Shown piece after piece: positions 9,031-18,438 of a stretch of 64,000 nt of DNA (its first letter is position 1; the number at the start of each line of letters is the position of its first letter). The stretch comes from Chondrus crispus (lineage: Eukaryota; Rhodophyta; Florideophyceae; Gigartinales; Gigartinaceae): the NCBI RefSeq assembly GCF_000350225.1, contig NW_005179155.1:1-64000 (forward strand). Direction: 5' to 3'. The position numbers and the translations under genes were made by a program. The notes beneath the pieces were generated by a model. The model saw only the letters and a list, made by a program, of their open reading frames with translations, searched no databases and was not told the origin of the DNA.

Positions 9031-11082
9031 ATGAGCCAAGAGTTTGAGCCCTCGATCCGCTCCGAAGCGGCGGATCTGAGTCCGGCCGCTGTGCAGTCCC
9101 CATCCGCCCCGTCGGGCGACGGCGACGCAGGTCCTCGTGACCGCGAACCGTCTCTCGAATCCTCCGAGGAAAGAGCGGCGGCGATGTTCGAACGCATAGC
9201 CGAATACATCGAGGAAGTCCGTACTTCCCTTCGGATCGATGTATCGGACCATGTATACCTTCGATGTCTGGCCGAACTCCGCTCCCTGCGTGAAGGGAGG
9301 TTCGATAGAGTGACGCAGTCCTTAGAGAATCTCCGAGCACTGATCGACGAGTTACACTCGCGGATAGTGCTCGTCGAAGAGTCCCGTTTCGCCTCGCCCG
9401 GACCGTCCGGGCAAGGTCGCCCTGAGAGGCCGACCTCGGTGAGACGACCCGAGGACCGAACCTCTCCGTCCGCAGAGCAATTGGGTGCGTTCGCGCACCT
9501 CTCCGCTGAGCTCAACGCCACTCGTCGGCGTGCTCGTGACATGGAACGTACCATGGCCGAAGGGCTACCCGGTGCCCCCTCGAGGGGGCCCGGTGGTACC
9601 GTACCTCCGAGCGCCGCCGCCCCCGATCGTTGGCGTCCGACTGGGGCCGCTACCAGTCGGACTGCAGAGAGAAGCCGTCCTCCGATAGACGCGAACTTCG
9701 CGTCTGAGACCCAAGCCTTGCCGCCTATCGCCGAGAGTAGGCGGCAAGTGGACCGCGTATCGTACGCGGACGAACAGGACCGTGGAGGAGCCGCCCGCGG
9801 ATCCGGAGAACCGATGTTCTCCGTCGATCCCCGCTGGGGCGGCTACCCGCCGGCGAGTTACGCCGAGTATCCAGGTCCGGTAGACGTCCGTACGCTACCG
9901 GTTACCTCCTTCGGCACGCTGGGTCCCGCTGAACCCGGGCTCGAGCCGGTACATACGATGATCCAAGAGTTCAGAGCCGTTGCTAACTATCGTATGTACC
10001 GCTTGGATAACACCTCGAGGCTCGTTACCTCGGGTGACGCGGGACGGATCGCGAAGTACGTCCAAAGCTGTCGTGGGATCCGTCCCACGATGCGCAGCTT
10101 CGACGGTACCGACCCGATCCAGCTGCTGCCGTTCTTGAAGGATATCCGAATCACCTTCAACTCGCAACACCTGACCGAAGGTGTTGCGGTACGAGTCCTC
10201 GCGCACTTCCTCGAGCGCGACGCGGAGCGCCTGTATACGAGTTATGCGATGCGTGGCCTCCGCGCCGGCCAGCTCCATGACGACGTGAGCTGGCCGGGGC
10301 TCGTGAATCAATTCTTAAAACGCTACCTCACGGACGACGTATTAGGTGAAGCGTACCACGCTGTCGCTACGGCGCGACAGCAATCCCAGGAGACGGAAAG
10401 CACGTTTGCTGACCGACTCGAGACTGCCGCGTTCCGATGCACGGCAGTCTTCTCCAAACAGTCCCTCGCGCATTACTTTGTGCGGGGACTTGCACCGGAA
10501 ACCCGTGCCGCAGTATCCGAAACTGTGCAAAGGCTGCCAAGCAGTCAGAAGACCGATCTTCCGACCCTCCGCCGTACCGCCACGGCGGAAGGTACAACGT
10601 ACCGCGCTCGGCGCGGTTTACCTCTGCCGGATTCGAAACCGGCAGGGAAGGCTGGCAGGACTACGAAGTCCGCCGCAACAAGTTCGCCCGCCTCTACCCT
10701 CCATTTCGGGGAGGATGAGTGGCAGGCCGACCCTGTCCTCATTACGCAAGGAGCAGGGCCCGTAGGGGGTCGACCCCCCTCACCGATGTCGACCGGAACG
10801 ACATCGAGTTGCGCGACCGCCTTCGCGGCCACTCCAAGAGTGGCAAGGGGTACGGACCCCCGGGTCGCAGAGCTCGACATATCGAGCCAAGATGCAGGAG
10901 GCGAAGCCCCTCGCGTGCCCCTCCTCACCGATGAGGAGGCGCGGCACGCGGCGACCTTCGCCTCAACGGACGGCAGCGCGTACGTGTGCTTGCTATGCCG
11001 TACGTACGGGCATGCCATGTACGAGTGCCCTTTCCTGTCGCCGGAACAACGAATGTTCACGGCGTACAGGAACGACCGCTAA
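9031..11082 (+). CDS. gag: Element A gag (capsid and zinc knuckle)
   Basis: A 683-codon frame starts 80 bp after the 5' LTR. Residues about 48-110 form a likely coiled coil (SLENLRALIDELHSRIVLV). Residues about 355-500 resemble the retrotransposon capsid domain, with the FDGTDPIQLLPFLKDI entry block. A CCHC zinc knuckle (CLLCRTYGHAMYEC) lies at about 653-666. It would form the particle and package element RNA. The frame begins inside a GC-rich context typical of the whole element. Confidence 0.85.
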   Translation: MSQEFEPSIRSEAADLSPAAVQSPSAPSGDGDAGPRDREPSLESSEERAAAMFERIAEYIEEVRTSLRIDVSDHVYLRCLAELRSLREGRFDRVTQSLENLRALIDELHSRIVLVEESRFASPGPSGQGRPERPTSVRRPEDRTSPSAEQLGAFAHLSAELNATRRRARDMERTMAEGLPGAPSRGPGGTVPPSAAAPDRWRPTGAATSRTAERSRPPIDANFASETQALPPIAESRRQVDRVSYADEQDRGGAARGSGEPMFSVDPRWGGYPPASYAEYPGPVDVRTLPVTSFGTLGPAEPGLEPVHTMIQEFRAVANYRMYRLDNTSRLVTSGDAGRIAKYVQSCRGIRPTMRSFDGTDPIQLLPFLKDIRITFNSQHLTEGVAVRVLAHFLERDAERLYTSYAMRGLRAGQLHDDVSWPGLVNQFLKRYLTDDVLGEAYHAVATARQQSQETESTFADRLETAAFRCTAVFSKQSLAHYFVRGLAPETRAAVSETVQRLPSSQKTDLPTLRRTATAEGTTYRARRGLPLPDSKPAGKAGRTTKSAATSSPASTLHFGEDEWQADPVLITQGAGPVGGRPPSPMSTGTTSSCATAFAATPRVARGTDPRVAELDISSQDAGGEAPRVPLLTDEEARHAATFASTDGSAYVCLLCRTYGHAMYECPFLSPEQRMFTAYRNDR

Positions 11083-11085
11083 CAG

Positions 11086-11601
11086 ATGGAGACGCGTCCC
11101 GGTGCGCGTAATCTCCTCCGGCAAGCGGCGAGCGAGGGCCGTCCCCCGCGTCAAGGTTTCCCGAACCGACCGGGTGGGGGCGCACGCTTCGCCCCCCGTG
11201 GAGGCGGGTACCGTCGTAACGAAGTCGATCGTCGGGATCGACCCGCCAACCGGCAGGCAGACACAAGGTACCCCCGACAAGGAGAAAGAGGAGACCGAGA
11301 CCGTTCTCGGTTACCCCAACAGGTACAAAATGCGATAATGTACCTGCAAGACTGGGTAGAGGATCCATACCCTCTACCCACGGAGCGTCACGAAGGAGAG
11401 CCGACTCGCTTCGTCCCCCATATCCTGCGACGACCGGACGCCGCAGGTCAAGGCCCGGAAGTACCCGAATACTTCTCCAGGGCCGCTGAGCCGCAGTGGG
11501 GGAATCGTCCCGACCCACGCGGCCGGCTACCCGAAGAAGACCTGGGCGTCGATAGCCAGGAGGTTAGCTCCGATAGCACGGGTAGTTCGAAAAAAGGGTA
11601 A
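11086..11601 (+). CDS. Element A basic linker region after gag
   Basis: A 171-codon stretch directly follows gag and is rich in Arg, Gly and Pro (RFAPRGGGYRRNEVDRRDR), like nucleocapsid tails. No enzyme motif is present. The second half is acidic and ends in a serine-rich tail. It lies between gag and protease and probably belongs to the gag-pol product, which is inference. Confidence 0.5.
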   Translation: METRPGARNLLRQAASEGRPPRQGFPNRPGGGARFAPRGGGYRRNEVDRRDRPANRQADTRYPRQGERGDRDRSRLPQQVQNAIMYLQDWVEDPYPLPTERHEGEPTRFVPHILRRPDAAGQGPEVPEYFSRAAEPQWGNRPDPRGRLPEEDLGVDSQEVSSDSTGSSKKG

Positions 11602-11689
11602 AGACGGTTACGTACACGCGGTCGCTTGAGCCGTCTTTTCCCCACGAACTAGACCCGATCCAGCGTGCTCGCCAAGGACACGGGGGGTA

Positions 11690-12511
11690 TTGTCCGATAA
11701 TACATCCCCCGCTTCTGGAGGAGGGCACGGGAGCTTAATACCGATACAGGAGGGAGCGCACGTAGAGGCCTCCGAAGGCCCGACGTTAGGAGAACAAGAC
11801 ACCGGGACAGCCGACGTCCCGGTGAGGCGTAACGATGGCGACGGGGGCAACGACGACCGAAAAGATTCGGCCGACCCCCTGACTCCCGCGAGCCCAAGGT
11901 CGCCGGAGAAAGGTCCGTGTCGTACGGACTCGAGTAATCCGAGGGGCGTCACTGATCCGCGGACGCCCCAAGGAAGGGGGAGAAGGAAACGCAAGCGGGG
12001 CCAGCACCGAAATCGAAGGCCCCGGCGGAACGACCTCACCGATAAGGTCGCCCCGAAGGTTGTCGACGGCGTCATTTGCCTTATGACGTCGAAGGTCTAC
12101 AACGTCTTCGGCTCGGTAGCCACAGAGAGAAATGCATTTAAACCCCGCACGATCGCCGTTGATACGTGCTCGGGGTATAATCTGGTGAGGAAGGCCGACC
12201 TTCCCCCCGATTGGACGCGTTACATCGTGCGCGACGCACCTCTGCCACGATTGGCAGGCGCGAATAGCAATCCCCTCAAGCTTTCGGCCGTCGTCCGCCT
12301 GACTATCCGGTTGAGGAACACGGTGTTCCGAAATCCGTTCTTAGTCGCGGACCAGCTCGCCGTGCCAGTCTTTCTCGGGACGGCCTTCATCGATAGGCAC
12401 GTGCGATGTATCGACATCGAAGCTCAACGAATGGAGCTACGCCAAGGCGGTTCCGTCGCCATCGTCGACGGAAAGGGGGAACCGACTCCCCAAACCAGGC
12501 GTCACGGGTGA
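11690..12511 (+). CDS. Element A aspartic protease
   Basis: After a disordered N-terminal half rich in charged residues and proline, the frame contains the aspartic protease active-site block AVDTCSGYNLVRKADLP (about residue 155), followed by the flap region and AVPVFLGTAFIDRHVRCID, which matches the second conserved block (I/V-L-G-x-x-F-I-D) of Ty3 proteases. It would cleave the gag-pol polyprotein. It sits between gag and reverse transcriptase, as expected for Ty3. Confidence 0.8.
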   Translation: MSDNTSPASGGGHGSLIPIQEGAHVEASEGPTLGEQDTGTADVPVRRNDGDGGNDDRKDSADPLTPASPRSPEKGPCRTDSSNPRGVTDPRTPQGRGRRKRKRGQHRNRRPRRNDLTDKVAPKVVDGVICLMTSKVYNVFGSVATERNAFKPRTIAVDTCSGYNLVRKADLPPDWTRYIVRDAPLPRLAGANSNPLKLSAVVRLTIRLRNTVFRNPFLVADQLAVPVFLGTAFIDRHVRCIDIEAQRMELRQGGSVAIVDGKGEPTPQTRRHG

Positions 12512-13098
12512 CACACGGGTCGGCCGGACGTACGCGAGGAGGCCCAGCAGGCGATCCGAATCGCCCGCTGGGTTACCATCCCCGCGATGTCACAAGCTCG
12601 CGTGCGTGTGACAACCGCCGGGAGGGGCCTCGTTTTCCTGGAACCTAAGCGCTCACTCCAACACGGACATGGAGTGAGGCTGACGAATGGCGTCGCGGAG
12701 GTCCTACCGAATCAGACCTTCGACGTCATCGTCGCGAATTTCTCACGACGAGAAAGAAGGCTTCCGAAGCACACCGTCGTGAAATACGCGAAGCACAACC
12801 CCCTCGCGATCTCACTCCCGAACGTAAGGTCGCTGAGGGGATCGCGCACGCGCCACACCTGACCGACTTGACCGATCAAGTCGGTGGGGTAGGAGTTGGC
12901 CGATCCAACCCCGACGATAAGACCACCGCCGGGGGTAGGGGGGTCGACCCGGTCGAACGGTCACATTTAGGCCAACCGACGGCGAGGGGTACTGTACTCC
13001 CCCAGCAAAAGGATCCCGAAAATCCACCGATGGATTGGAAATAAGAAATCGACCTGTCATACATCGATGATGAAAAGCTCCGTGGCCACGTACTCGAG

Positions 13099-14610
13099 AT
13101 GCTCCGCAAGCACTCGAGTTTGTGGAGCGGTGCGCTTGGAACGATCCAAGCCACGGAGCACCGCATCCCCCTCGAACCGGGAACGAAACCGATTCGTTCT
13201 ATGCCCTATCGGAAGGGCCCGGCCATGCGCGAAATGGTTGCGAAGGAGGTCAACAAGATGTTGAACGCAGGGGTTATCGAACCCGCGAGCACCGAGTGGG
13301 CGTCCCCGGTGGTGCTCGTACCGAAGAAAGACGGCTCTCTTCGGTTCTGCGTAGACTACCGGCGTCTCAACGCAAAGACCGCAGCGGATTCGTATCCGCT
13401 GCCACGGATGGACGACTGCATCGACTCGTTAGGAGATGCAGCCGTCTTCACCACGTTTGACTGCAATTCCGGTTATTGCCAGATCCCGGTTGCTCCGGAA
13501 GACCGGGATAAGACCACGTTTACGACGCACATGGGCACGTTTCGACACTTGCGCATGCCGTTTGGACTCAAAGGGGCACCGGCCACCTTCCAACGTGCGC
13601 TGTACATAATACTCTCCGGAGTCCGCTGGCAAATATGCCTCGTCTATCTCGACGACGTGATCGTGTTCTCCCATACGCACGGAGAACAGGCGAGGCATCT
13701 CGATACCGTCTTGAGCTTACTGCGGAGTTCCGGTATCTCCCTTAAGCTCAAGAAGTGCAGCTTCTTCCGACCGAAGGTGCACTACCTGGGGCACGTCATC
13801 TCCCCAGGCAAGTTGAGCGTGGCCGATACGGCGGCCGACGCTTTCAAGACGTTCACGTTCCCGAGGACGTTGACGCAAGTGCGCTCGTTCCTCGGGGCTT
13901 GTAACGTATACCGCCGATTCGTTAAGGGGTTTGCTAAGATTGCGCGCCCTCTGACCGACATGACGCGCAAGGATTCGGATCCCGATTTCCATAACCCCAC
14001 GGAGCTGCAAATTCAGGCGTTCGAGAACCTTAAGAAGTGCATGATCGCTCCGCCGATCCTCGCGTTGCCCCGGCATGGTCGTCCGGACATGATAGACACC
14101 GACGCGAGTGCCTACCAACTCGGCTGCACCTTACTTCAGGAGCACGAAGAGCCGAACGACTGGCGCCCCGTGGGGTATTGGTCGTACTCACTGTCCGATA
14201 GTGAGCGCAACTACAGCGCTACCGAACGCGAGTGCTTCGCCGTAGTGTGGGCCGTCCGCACACTACGGCCGTACGTAGAAGGCACGAAGTTCACCGTACG
14301 GACGGACCATGACGCCCTCCGTTGGCTCATGTCCCTCACCGAGAGTTCCGGAAGACTCACCCGGTGGCGGCTACGTCTGGCTGAATACGATTTCACCATT
14401 CAGTACCGCCCCGGGCGCGTGCATCAGGTGCCCGATGCCCTGTCACGCCTCGTGTCGCCTCGTGTCGTCGATAACCCTCGCCCCACCGTCGAGGTGGATG
14501 ACGACATCCCCACTTTCGACGGGGCACGACAGTGCGAGACGTATCGAACGAGCTCGCGGACCACGCTTGTACCGCGAGCTGTGATCATCAGGCCGTCCAT
14601 GTCTTCGTAA
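13099..14610 (+). CDS. Element A reverse transcriptase and RNase H
   Basis: A 503-codon frame contains the Ty3 motifs VPKKDGSLRFCVDYRRLNAKT, then TTFDCNSGYCQIPV (motif A), MPFGLKGAPATFQ (motif B) and CLVYLDDVIVFS (motif C, catalytic Asp pair). Then follow FLGACNVYRRFVKGFAKIA and the RNase H entry MIDTDASAYQLGCTLLQ with SATERECFAVVWAVRTLRPY and RTDHDALRWL. These define a standard Ty3 polymerase plus RNase H. The Met at 13099 is simply the first in the open stretch; the protein is normally made as part of a polyprotein. Confidence 0.9.
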   Translation: MLRKHSSLWSGALGTIQATEHRIPLEPGTKPIRSMPYRKGPAMREMVAKEVNKMLNAGVIEPASTEWASPVVLVPKKDGSLRFCVDYRRLNAKTAADSYPLPRMDDCIDSLGDAAVFTTFDCNSGYCQIPVAPEDRDKTTFTTHMGTFRHLRMPFGLKGAPATFQRALYIILSGVRWQICLVYLDDVIVFSHTHGEQARHLDTVLSLLRSSGISLKLKKCSFFRPKVHYLGHVISPGKLSVADTAADAFKTFTFPRTLTQVRSFLGACNVYRRFVKGFAKIARPLTDMTRKDSDPDFHNPTELQIQAFENLKKCMIAPPILALPRHGRPDMIDTDASAYQLGCTLLQEHEEPNDWRPVGYWSYSLSDSERNYSATERECFAVVWAVRTLRPYVEGTKFTVRTDHDALRWLMSLTESSGRLTRWRLRLAEYDFTIQYRPGRVHQVPDALSRLVSPRVVDNPRPTVEVDDDIPTFDGARQCETYRTSSRTTLVPRAVIIRPSMSS

Positions 14611-16316
14611 CGACACGGAAGCAAGCCGAAGCCCGAACAAGGTCGCGCGTACGGACGCGCGACGAACCGAGAGGCGACGACGAAGCCCCCGCTCTCCAAG
14701 GACCCAATTCGTTTTGGGAGGAGAACGACGAGTTCGACGCCGTCGACATCCAGCGCACCGAAGACCCCGAGGCTGGCGCGCTCGGCTCCCCGGTCGCCCC
14801 ACCGCAGGACGACCTTCCAGCCCCTCTCACGATAGAGGAGATAGCCGAGGAGCAACGCGTGGATGACTTCTGCCAAACCGTTTTGGCACGACAGTCAGAG
14901 TCCCGAGACTCCGCGTTCTTCGAGGACCACCAAGGGGTGCTCGAACGGAGACACCGCTTCGACCCTGATATCGTTCAAGTGGTGGTACCTCGGACGCTCC
15001 GCGCCAGGCTCCTTCGCCTGTGCCACAACCCGGCCATCGCGGGGCACCCGGGCCAGAACCGTATGTACTACGCACTTCGACGCGAGTACTACTGGCCCCA
15101 CCTGGCTGCAGACGTCGCAGCCACTGTGCGAGGGTGTCGAACCTGCGCGATGAACCGGGTGAAGCTGAGGAAACATCTCAATCGATTGAGGTTGTTTCCA
15201 GCAACGAGGCCCCTCGAGAGCCTCGCGATCGACATCTTGGGGCCGCTCCTCAAGACGAAGACAGGAAAACGGTTCCTGCTCGTGATTACGGACCGCTTCA
15301 GTAAGGTAACGCAAGTCGTTGCGCTCCCCACGATAACAGCGTACACGATCGCAGATGCGTTCTGCGACTCGTGGGTGTTCAAGTATGGCGACCCTCGCAT
15401 GTTGCTTTCGGACAACGGCCCTCAGTTTAATGCCAAGTTCTTCCACAGCACGTGCCGCGTCCTGGGGATAAAGAATTTGTACACTTCGGCGTACCATCCC
15501 CAGACGAACGGGCAAGTCGAGCGATATAACCGAACAATCGCCTCGATGCTGCGGAACTACGTGGGTGAACACCAGGACTACTGGGATGTGTACGTGGGGC
15601 CGCTTACGTATGCGTACAACTCCCACGTACATCGCACCACACGCACCACGCCGTTTGAGCTCGTGCTCAGCAGGCCACCGCCGGAGTTCTCTCTCCGACG
15701 GGCGGACGGCAACGCCCCCCCTTCCGATAGGGGGAACCAACGTGCCGAGTTCCTCAAGACCTTGGACTCGACTATCCAAAAGGCCTACGGGAGCCTGCGT
15801 CGGACGCAGGCTCGCTACAAGCGCGACTTCGATAAGCGCATACGACGTATTAATTCCCCGCTCCGTCCCGGAGAATACGTATATCTCAACCCCACCGATG
15901 GGGCTAAGACATCAAACAAGCTCGCTTCGCCCGCTGTCGGACCCTACCGCGTGCTCGCCAATGACCGCCGAACCATCACGATCGATCGTGATGGGGTCAC
16001 CAAGCGAGTCTCCGCCGACCGCTGCGTGTACGCGCCGTCTCCGATAGACGCGCCACGAGCAAGTACGACGACCCCGCGGGACCTCGCCGATAAGGACACC
16101 GCGGGAACGCAGTATGCCGTCGAACGGCTATTGAGACATCGAGTCATGGAAGACGGAACTACGGAGTTCCTCATCAAGTGGGCGGATTACGACGCGCCCA
16201 CTTGGACTGCGCGGACTCACGTCCCGGAGGAGTTGGTGTCTCGTTACGCCCAACGGCTCCGGAGACGTACCCGCAGAGACCTCACCCAAACCGTGAACGC
16301 GGACGTTCACGCTTAA
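14532..16316 (+). CDS. Element A integrase with chromodomain
   Basis: A 594-codon frame overlaps the RNase H end. It has an HHCC zinc-binding domain (GHPGQNRMYYALRREYYW, then CRTCAMNR), and the DDE core with IDILGPLLKTKTGKRF, LLSDNGPQFNAKFF and TSAYHPQTNGQVERYNR, which keeps the D, D and E positions. A GPY/F-like module (PAVGPYRVLANDR) follows. The C-terminus (YAVERLLRHRV to FLIKWADYDAPTW) is a chromodomain, which places the element among chromoviruses. Chromodomains steer integration to marked chromatin. Confidence 0.9.
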   Translation: MRDVSNELADHACTASCDHQAVHVFVTTRKQAEARTRSRVRTRDEPRGDDEAPALQGPNSFWEENDEFDAVDIQRTEDPEAGALGSPVAPPQDDLPAPLTIEEIAEEQRVDDFCQTVLARQSESRDSAFFEDHQGVLERRHRFDPDIVQVVVPRTLRARLLRLCHNPAIAGHPGQNRMYYALRREYYWPHLAADVAATVRGCRTCAMNRVKLRKHLNRLRLFPATRPLESLAIDILGPLLKTKTGKRFLLVITDRFSKVTQVVALPTITAYTIADAFCDSWVFKYGDPRMLLSDNGPQFNAKFFHSTCRVLGIKNLYTSAYHPQTNGQVERYNRTIASMLRNYVGEHQDYWDVYVGPLTYAYNSHVHRTTRTTPFELVLSRPPPEFSLRRADGNAPPSDRGNQRAEFLKTLDSTIQKAYGSLRRTQARYKRDFDKRIRRINSPLRPGEYVYLNPTDGAKTSNKLASPAVGPYRVLANDRRTITIDRDGVTKRVSADRCVYAPSPIDAPRASTTTPRDLADKDTAGTQYAVERLLRHRVMEDGTTEFLIKWADYDAPTWTARTHVPEELVSRYAQRLRRRTRRDLTQTVNADVHA

Positions 16317-16326
16317 GGGGGGGGCC
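16291..16326 (+). repeat. Hairpin plus purine tract at the pol end (copy 1)
   Basis: The last integrase codons and the bases after the stop form GTGAACG/CGTTCAC arms followed by TTAAGGGGGGGG. A 36-bp sequence with about five differences recurs at 21158-21193, immediately before the 3' LTR, where it is the polypurine tract. The internal copy could act as a second, central plus-strand primer. Confidence 0.75.
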
Positions 16327-18438
16327 CTCAACCGCTCCTTCGCGGATTAACCCCAGCCTGCACGAACAGACGAAAAGGGGAAGCGAAGGAGGACGGCTGA
16401 CTCTATCGGAGGGTCACAGCCGGGGACGTGTTCACGTCAAGTCGTCTTGACTTCTCGGACGTCAGGGACGCGAGACATAATAACAGGACAGTACGAACTG
16501 CCTGAAAAAATGTTCAGCCCTCGTAATGACCGACATTACGAGGACTGCAAAACCCCGTTCGGAGCGGAAACGTCGGACGACCCCCCCCCGAACAGGATTG
16601 CCGGCCGTTTCGTTAAGTCCGGCAACCGCGGCGAGGAGACGACCGACGAAAGAGGCGAGCACTAGCGGAGCCACGGGAGCCCTTTGCCGGGCGGAGGAAG
16701 CGACCAAAATGCCCTCCTCTAAGGTCGGGGTACCCCAGAAGGGGGAGGCTCATGTCGAGCCCTCAATCCGCACGATAACCGGACGAACGATCGGATCATG
16801 ACCCCATCCATATGGGTGGTGTGCGAGAAAACGCGCGAGACACTTCAAAACCGCCGCCGGGACATACCCCGAAATAAGGGAAATTACGGGGTATGAGAAC
16901 GAGCGACACCGGAGCCGCACGCCACGCAGCAACACCGGCTCGCGTCAGCCCTAAATTACTCCGCCGCCGGCCTCTGAAAATAACGGAAAATTATCAGGGG
17001 CAATTACACCCGCACGTGCATAGCACACAGGGGTACTGTGCGCCATGTGCCAAGCAAGAGCGAAACCGGACGACGCTGCCCGACGGTACAACAAATACTC
17101 GCGTGAAGGTACACACGTCCGCCCCCTCACCAGAAGGGAGGAAGGAGCGAGCTCGACGGGGGCGCCGCATCGAGCGGGCGCCACGCAATTTCGACACCCA
17201 CGCACACCAAGGTGACCGAACGACTCGCCCTCCCCGTCTCCCCGTCTCCCCGTCACGCGTCCGACCGCGGACGGGTTGAGCGACGGGTCCGAGCCGTGCT
17301 ACCGCCAGCGACGACGGGCCGGGTTGCTACGGTAGAGGAGACGACGAGCGCACGCTACCCTTGCGCTTGCCTGCGAGCGGCGACGGAGAACGCCAACTCA
17401 CGGTCACTGACGCTACTGACCCCTCCATTGCGCTACACGTGCGCCGCGCCGACCCCCGTCGAATACGGAGAACAGGTCGCCCCGGCAAGGACGAACCGGA
17501 ACGACCGACTGCCGGGGACCGAGGTAGCGCGAGGGCGTGGAACGCCGACGCCCCGAAGTCGTGACCGCGCCGCCGCCACGCTCCACACAGACGGCGTCAC
17601 GGATCCGTCAGGAGAAGCATCGAGGAGGGGACATGGCCGCTCTCGTGAGCGACCATGCCCCAAACTCCACGCATTCCGCGAAAGGATAGTACGACTCCGT
17701 CCGGAACGGATGGTACGAGCGTATGATCATACTAACGAATAGGTGTCAACGCTTTCGGACGAGCAAGGAGGAAGGCCCCTGCCAGCGAGCACGAAGAGGG
17801 ACCGCGGGGCACCAGACGCCCCGAGACAGCGTCAGAAGGTGCGCGAATCCGCCCCGAATGGGAACCGAAAGGGACCCCGGTACGCGCGACCCCGTGACGC
17901 GGGTTCGGCATGACCCGGACGCCACGGGATGGGGGGAGGTCCGGCAGAAACCACCCCCATCGAAGGGCGCGAGAGACCGCGGACCCCGAGGCGACTAACG
18001 TGACAAGCTTCTCTACTCGCCCCTCCCCTCGGAATCGAGGGGTGAGTAGGAGCGACGTCGCCAGGCGCAACCTCCCCTGTCTCGAGGAGGAGAGACCCCG
18101 TCCGAGGTTTGTTAACGATGATTAACGAGGAAGGAAACAAAAGTGCGGAGCCGAGCGACTCCCTTATTCAAAGGCCCCCGGTACGGGCGAGATACTGCGG
18201 GTCAGTGAGCCGGTTCCGCGCGTCGATGCGCCACCTTGTACATGCGGGCGCGTATGGCCGCCCTCGTTACGAGGGCGGAGAGTCCGACCACTCTTCGGCA
18301 TACCGCTCCGGTAAGGGCGAAGGAAGAAAACGGCGACTACCGAATGTCGGGAAAAGGGGACCAGGAAATGCCTTAAGGGCTTTACGGAGAAAGCGGGCTA
18401 ACAAAGGACGCGCAGGGAGCGCCGATAGACTGGACCGA
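16327..18438. other. Element A spacer, no gene recognised
   Basis: GC-rich sequence with many medium-length frames on both strands, as expected by chance at this composition. None shows a recognisable domain. The stretch lies between the end of pol and the end of the antisense ORF. Confidence 0.5.

Noticed and set aside
8855-9554. Antisense ORFs of 160-196 codons over element A gag
   Set aside because: They are shadows of the gag codon pattern and lack any structure of their own.
14532-16316. Bacterial insertion sequence integrase
   Set aside because: The HHCC domain, DDE spacing, GPY/F module and chromodomain place it in Ty3 chromoviruses.
16317-18438. Several 100-220-codon plus-strand ORFs after element A pol
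   Set aside because: They are Arg/Pro/Thr-rich, overlap in all frames and fit chance in GC-rich DNA.
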